A stretch of 7,074 nucleotides of DNA. Origin: Nitrospirota bacterium (GTDB taxonomy: Bacteria > Nitrospirota_A > Leptospirillia > Leptospirillales > Leptospirillaceae). The notes beneath the pieces were generated by a model. It was given only the letters and a program-made list of their open reading frames with translations, was not told where the DNA came from and searched no databases. This document shows, piece after piece, positions 5,464-7,074 of this stretch. Every line of letters starts with the position of its first letter. The first letter of the stretch is position 1. The stretch lies in the NCBI GenBank assembly GCA_021802325.1, contig JAKAAM010000047.1:1-7074 (forward strand). The letters are read 5' to 3'. The position numbers and the translations under genes are program-made.

Positions 5464-5889
5464 ATGAGCATTTTTTATCTTGAAGGCACAGAGCCTGCCC
5501 GAAATGCCGCGAATGAGGAACAGGAATTGAGGGAGCGCCTGAGTGGAATGGTCGGGCATACCAGCTTCGCGGGCAAACTAGACCCACGAACCGCTCCTCT
5601 TCCGGTCTTGCAGACGCTGGAAAAACCTATCACTGAACAGTTTCGGGAGACGGCGGCACGAAAAGGCGTGTTGGTCGTCGAGGAATTTACGGATTCCCAA
5701 GGTCGCGTCTGCAAAAGATATCACGGCGATCCGCGCTCTGACATCGAGCAAACAATTGCGGCTCCCGGCGTTACGGTCCGACTTCCTGAACTCAGTAACT
5801 TCGAGGGAAAACCCTACATTCGAGGCCGCGAACCGCTCCACGTCAAAAAGGCGATGCTCCTGCGGTCCCACGGGCTGGAAAACGTCTGA
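5464..5889 (+). CDS. 141-residue unknown phage-type protein
   Basis: A soluble protein with GGAAGGAG at 5448-5455, 8 nt before ATG 5464. The N-terminal part (residues about 9-30) is Glu/Arg-rich and probably helical. The middle (about 68-90) contains VLVVEEFTDSQGRVCKRYHG, an alternating pattern typical of beta strands. The C-terminus ends in a basic segment (REPLHVKKAMLLRSHG). There is a single cysteine and no metal-binding or catalytic pattern I can name. It is the last gene before the hairpin pair at 5900-5951. Function unknown; membership of the replication-proximal accessory set is from position only. Confidence 0.8.
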   Translation: MSIFYLEGTEPARNAANEEQELRERLSGMVGHTSFAGKLDPRTAPLPVLQTLEKPITEQFRETAARKGVLVVEEFTDSQGRVCKRYHGDPRSDIEQTIAAPGVTVRLPELSNFEGKPYIRGREPLHVKKAMLLRSHGLENV

Positions 5890-5899
5890 AAACACCACG

Positions 5900-5918
5900 G
5901 GGGGGCCTTCGGCTCCCC
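5900..5918 (+). terminator. GC-rich hairpin after the 141-residue gene
   Basis: GGGGGGCC (5900-5907) pairs with GGCTCCCC (5911-5918) around a TTC triloop, with one G-U pair. It starts 10 nt after the TGA at 5887-5889. No T-run follows on the + strand, so it may stabilise the upstream mRNA end or pause transcription rather than terminate it. Confidence 0.4.
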
Positions 5919-5925
5919 TTCAAAC

Positions 5926-5951
5926 AAAAAAGGCCGGTCCCATGACCGGCC
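5926..5951 (-). terminator. intrinsic terminator acting on the - strand
   Basis: A perfect 8-bp inverted repeat GGCCGGTC (5932-5939) / GACCGGCC (5944-5951) with loop CCAT. It is preceded on the + strand by six A (5926-5931), so on the - strand the stem is followed by TTTTTT. That is a textbook rho-independent terminator for leftward transcription, although no - strand gene is visible in this window. It could stop antisense RNA from entering the operon. On the + strand it would form an RNA hairpin in the leader of the PC4-like gene. Confidence 0.55.
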
Positions 5952-5988
5952 CAATCCTGGCTACTGTCTGTCTAAGGAGAATTATATC

Positions 5989-6351
5989 ATGTCCACTCTC
6001 ACAGAAAAAGCATCGCAACTCCGCTCCACCCTCCCCAAGTCCGGAGGCGGCAAGGCCCCGGAAGATAGCGGCCTCCGGTTGGCAACCTTTCCGCGACCAG
6101 AGGGAGAATTGAGACTTTCCTGGAATGTTTACGAAAATCGGCCTTATGTCCGGCTTCAATTCTGGTCCAAAAGCGAAGATGGAGTACTCTGGCCGGTGAA
6201 GGGGCAGGGCTTCACGATCCGGGTCAAGGAACTCCCGGACCTCGCGGAAGGCGTCCAGCGGGCTTTGGACATGGCCCTAAAGGAGGTCCGGACAGGCGAG
6301 AACACCCGTCCTGCCTACAGAAGCGCGGAAGGCGTCGGAGCAGAACTTTAA
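5989..6351 (+). CDS. PC4-like ssDNA-binding protein (putative)
   Basis: A 120-residue protein. Residues about 38-96 fit the PC4/YdbC-type fold: GELRLSWNVYENRPYVRLQF gives two strands, then W and a dSEDG turn, VLWPVKGQGFTIR with the glycine-containing KGxGF strand, and a closing helix (ELPDLAEGVQRALDMAL). PC4-type proteins bind single-stranded DNA as dimers through the curved sheet, and some phages use such a protein in replication or recombination. The first 36 residues are a flexible Gly/Lys/Pro-rich segment. TAAGGAG at 5973-5979 is 9 nt before ATG 5989. Presence beside a primase-helicase supports a role in handling ssDNA, but the assignment is from pattern only and needs a profile search. 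Confidence 0.55.
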   Translation: MSTLTEKASQLRSTLPKSGGGKAPEDSGLRLATFPRPEGELRLSWNVYENRPYVRLQFWSKSEDGVLWPVKGQGFTIRVKELPDLAEGVQRALDMALKEVRTGENTRPAYRSAEGVGAEL

Positions 6352-6373
6352 CCTTGTCATGGAAGGAGAACCG

Positions 6374-6535
6374 ATGAAGACACAGCCATACGAAGGCCCG
6401 ATAGTGGAAACGGGCAAGATGACCTTTCTTGGCTCAATCGTCGTACAAAACGGCAATGAAACCTTGCGGATCAAAGCGGTCGGGGAGGACATGATCGAGG
6501 TCGAACGATTGACCCAGGAGGAGGCAAAGGAATGA
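6374..6535 (+). CDS. 53-residue unknown protein
   Basis: A short frame with a strong ribosome-binding site GGAAGGAG (6361-6368) 5 nt before ATG 6374. The product is beta-rich: GKMTFLGSIVVQNGNETLRI, then KAVGEDMIEVERLTQEEAKE. It has no cysteines, membrane segment or recognised motif. Its stop overlaps the next start (ATGA, 6532-6535), indicating translational coupling to the GRPRG-type protein. Function unknown. Confidence 0.7.
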   Translation: MKTQPYEGPIVETGKMTFLGSIVVQNGNETLRIKAVGEDMIEVERLTQEEAKE

Positions 6536-6864
6536 GCGAGGCCACTAAAATACTGAGAAATAGTGAGAAAAAGAAGCCCCCGGCCGCGGGAAAGGGAAGG
6601 CCGCGAGGTGCCCAGAACAAGATCACCCGCGCATTGAGGGAAGCCGTTTTGAAGGCGTTCGATGAGGTCGGCGGCGAAGCATGGCTGGTTGAGGTTGCCA
6701 GAACCGATCCGCGGACCTTTGTCTCGCTCTTAGGGAGGTTGCTCCCGAATGAGGTCAAGGCAGAGGTCCAGTCTGGTCCAATGCAAATTGTCATCGGCTC
6801 GGGTGACCTGCTCCTGCCCGTCGGAGACACCGGGGAAGATATCATCCGCTTACCCGAGTCCTGA
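6532..6864 (+). CDS. GRPRGAQNK-type phage protein (DUF5681-like), packaging-proximal
   Basis: A 110-residue protein starting in the ATGA overlap with the 53-residue gene. The N-terminus is Lys-rich and leads into GKGRPRGAQNKITRALREAV (residues 20-39), an AT-hook-like GRP core followed by a helix. A segment WLVEVARTDPRTFVSLLGRLLP (51-72) follows. This layout is common in small phage proteins encoded just before the large terminase and is sometimes annotated DUF5681 or terminase-associated. The C-terminus (QIVIGSGDLLLP, then DTGEDIIRLPES) is acidic and probably extended. DNA binding is likely from the basic start. A role in packaging is inferred from where such genes are usually found and could be tested by what lies beyond 7074. 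Confidence 0.75.
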   Translation: MSEATKILRNSEKKKPPAAGKGRPRGAQNKITRALREAVLKAFDEVGGEAWLVEVARTDPRTFVSLLGRLLPNEVKAEVQSGPMQIVIGSGDLLLPVGDTGEDIIRLPES

Positions 6865-6871
6865 ACCTCCC

Positions 6872-6931
6872 GGCCTCACTCCCCGAGGCCACACCCCCCA
6901 CCACCCGAGAGGCTCTACTACAGGGCCTCTC
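6872..6931 (+). other. two GC-rich inverted repeats after the last gene
   Basis: GGCCTC (6872-6877) / GAGGCC (6885-6890) with a 7-nt loop, and GAGAGGC (6907-6913) / GCCTCTC (6925-6931) with an 11-nt loop. The first begins 8 nt after the stop codon of the 110-residue gene. The shared GAGGC/GCCTC elements mean the two stems could also pair with each other. No T-run follows either, so a factor-independent terminator is doubtful, but an end-of-operon structure is plausible. Confidence 0.4.
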
Positions 6932-6976
6932 CCCACCCGTTCGGCCACCAAGTCGCGGGATTCCCCAGAAATCAAC

Positions 6977-7061
6977 CCGGAAAAATTTCCGGATTGAAAA
7001 TCCTCGCTCTTCCTGTCACCTCCCGGATAATTTCCGGAACAGATGGTGGAAATTTTTCCAC
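6977..7061. promoter_or_regulatory. three related palindromes, candidate operator cluster
   Basis: CCGGAAAAATTTCCGG (6977-6992, 7-bp arms), CCGGATAATTTCCGG (7023-7037, 5-bp arms) and GTGGAAATTTTTCCAC (7046-7061, 7-bp arms) share the form xxGGAAA-N2-TTTCCxx. Three similar palindromes in 85 bp of gene-free DNA suggest binding sites for a dimeric regulator controlling a gene beyond the window. TTTTCCACA (7054-7062) also fits the loose DnaA-box consensus TTWTNCACA, so an origin role is an alternative. A GATAAT at 7026-7031 resembles a -10 box, but I find no -35 at proper spacing. Confidence 0.5.
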
Positions 7062-7074
7062 AATTGGCTTTAGT

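Noticed and set aside
4592..5587. Long open frame of 331 codons on the - strand
   Set aside because: It lies antisense to the primase tail and at least three genes with good ribosome-binding sites, has no start signals of its own and encodes a Ser/Arg/Pro-rich product with no domain. It is typical of shadow frames in GC-rich DNA.
5756..6112. 118-codon + strand frame across the hairpin pair
   Set aside because: It overlaps the 141-residue gene, both hairpins and the PC4-like gene in a different frame, with no initiation signal.
6749..6997. 82-codon + strand frame overlapping the end of the 110-residue gene
   Set aside because: It starts inside a better supported gene, has no ribosome-binding site and encodes a Ser/Pro/Thr-rich product that crosses the hairpins and first palindrome. 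It is most likely not translated.

Overview
The window looks like the integrase-proximal end of a chromosomally integrated phage, or a phage-satellite-like island, in a bacterium of moderate to high GC content. The evidence is a partial tRNA-Lys gene acting as an attachment site, a tyrosine integrase directly next to it, an excisionase-type HTH protein, and a large TOPRIM/VirE-type primase-helicase. These are followed by short phage-like genes, all on the + strand. Purine-rich Shine-Dalgarno sequences, ATG-A stop/start overlaps and a tRNA gene that encodes its own CCA indicate a bacterial host. The sequence does not fix the species; codon habits would suit a proteobacterium or a Nitrospirota-like host, but this is only an impression.

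Layout. Positions 1-78 are probably host DNA and contain a hairpin that would terminate the tRNA transcript on the - strand. Positions 79-128 are the 3' part of a tRNA-Lys(CTT) on the - strand, cut inside the anticodon arm. Positions 129-331 form a control region with a near-consensus sigma70 promoter and four copies of TGTTAGACA/G, which are good candidates for integrase arm sites. Then come the integrase (332-1537), an unknown protein whose start overlaps the integrase stop (1534-2127), a 114-bp spacer with inverted repeats, the HTH/excisionase gene (2242-2457), and the primase-helicase (2454-4754). The 3' end of the primase-helicase gene carries a dense cluster of GGGAACA motifs around an A+T-rich segment, which I read as a candidate replication origin embedded in the gene.

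Downstream lies a chain of small genes: a Cys-rich protein, a 23-residue membrane peptide, an ambiguous segment, a 56-residue and a 141-residue unknown, a pair of hairpins, a PC4-like ssDNA-binding candidate, a 53-residue unknown, and a 110-residue protein of the GRPRGxQNK type often found just before phage packaging genes. The last 200 bp hold no convincing gene. They contain two GC-rich inverted repeats and three related palindromes that look like operators.

Working model (inference): one rightward operon couples integration/excision (integrase, HTH protein) to replication (primase-helicase, its internal iteron-like origin, and a PC4-like ssDNA-binding protein). The element probably continues to the right into packaging or structural genes. 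Two details stand out: the origin-like repeat cluster inside the primase tail, and a C-terminal DDDIPF motif in the primase identical to the partner-binding tip of bacterial SSB.
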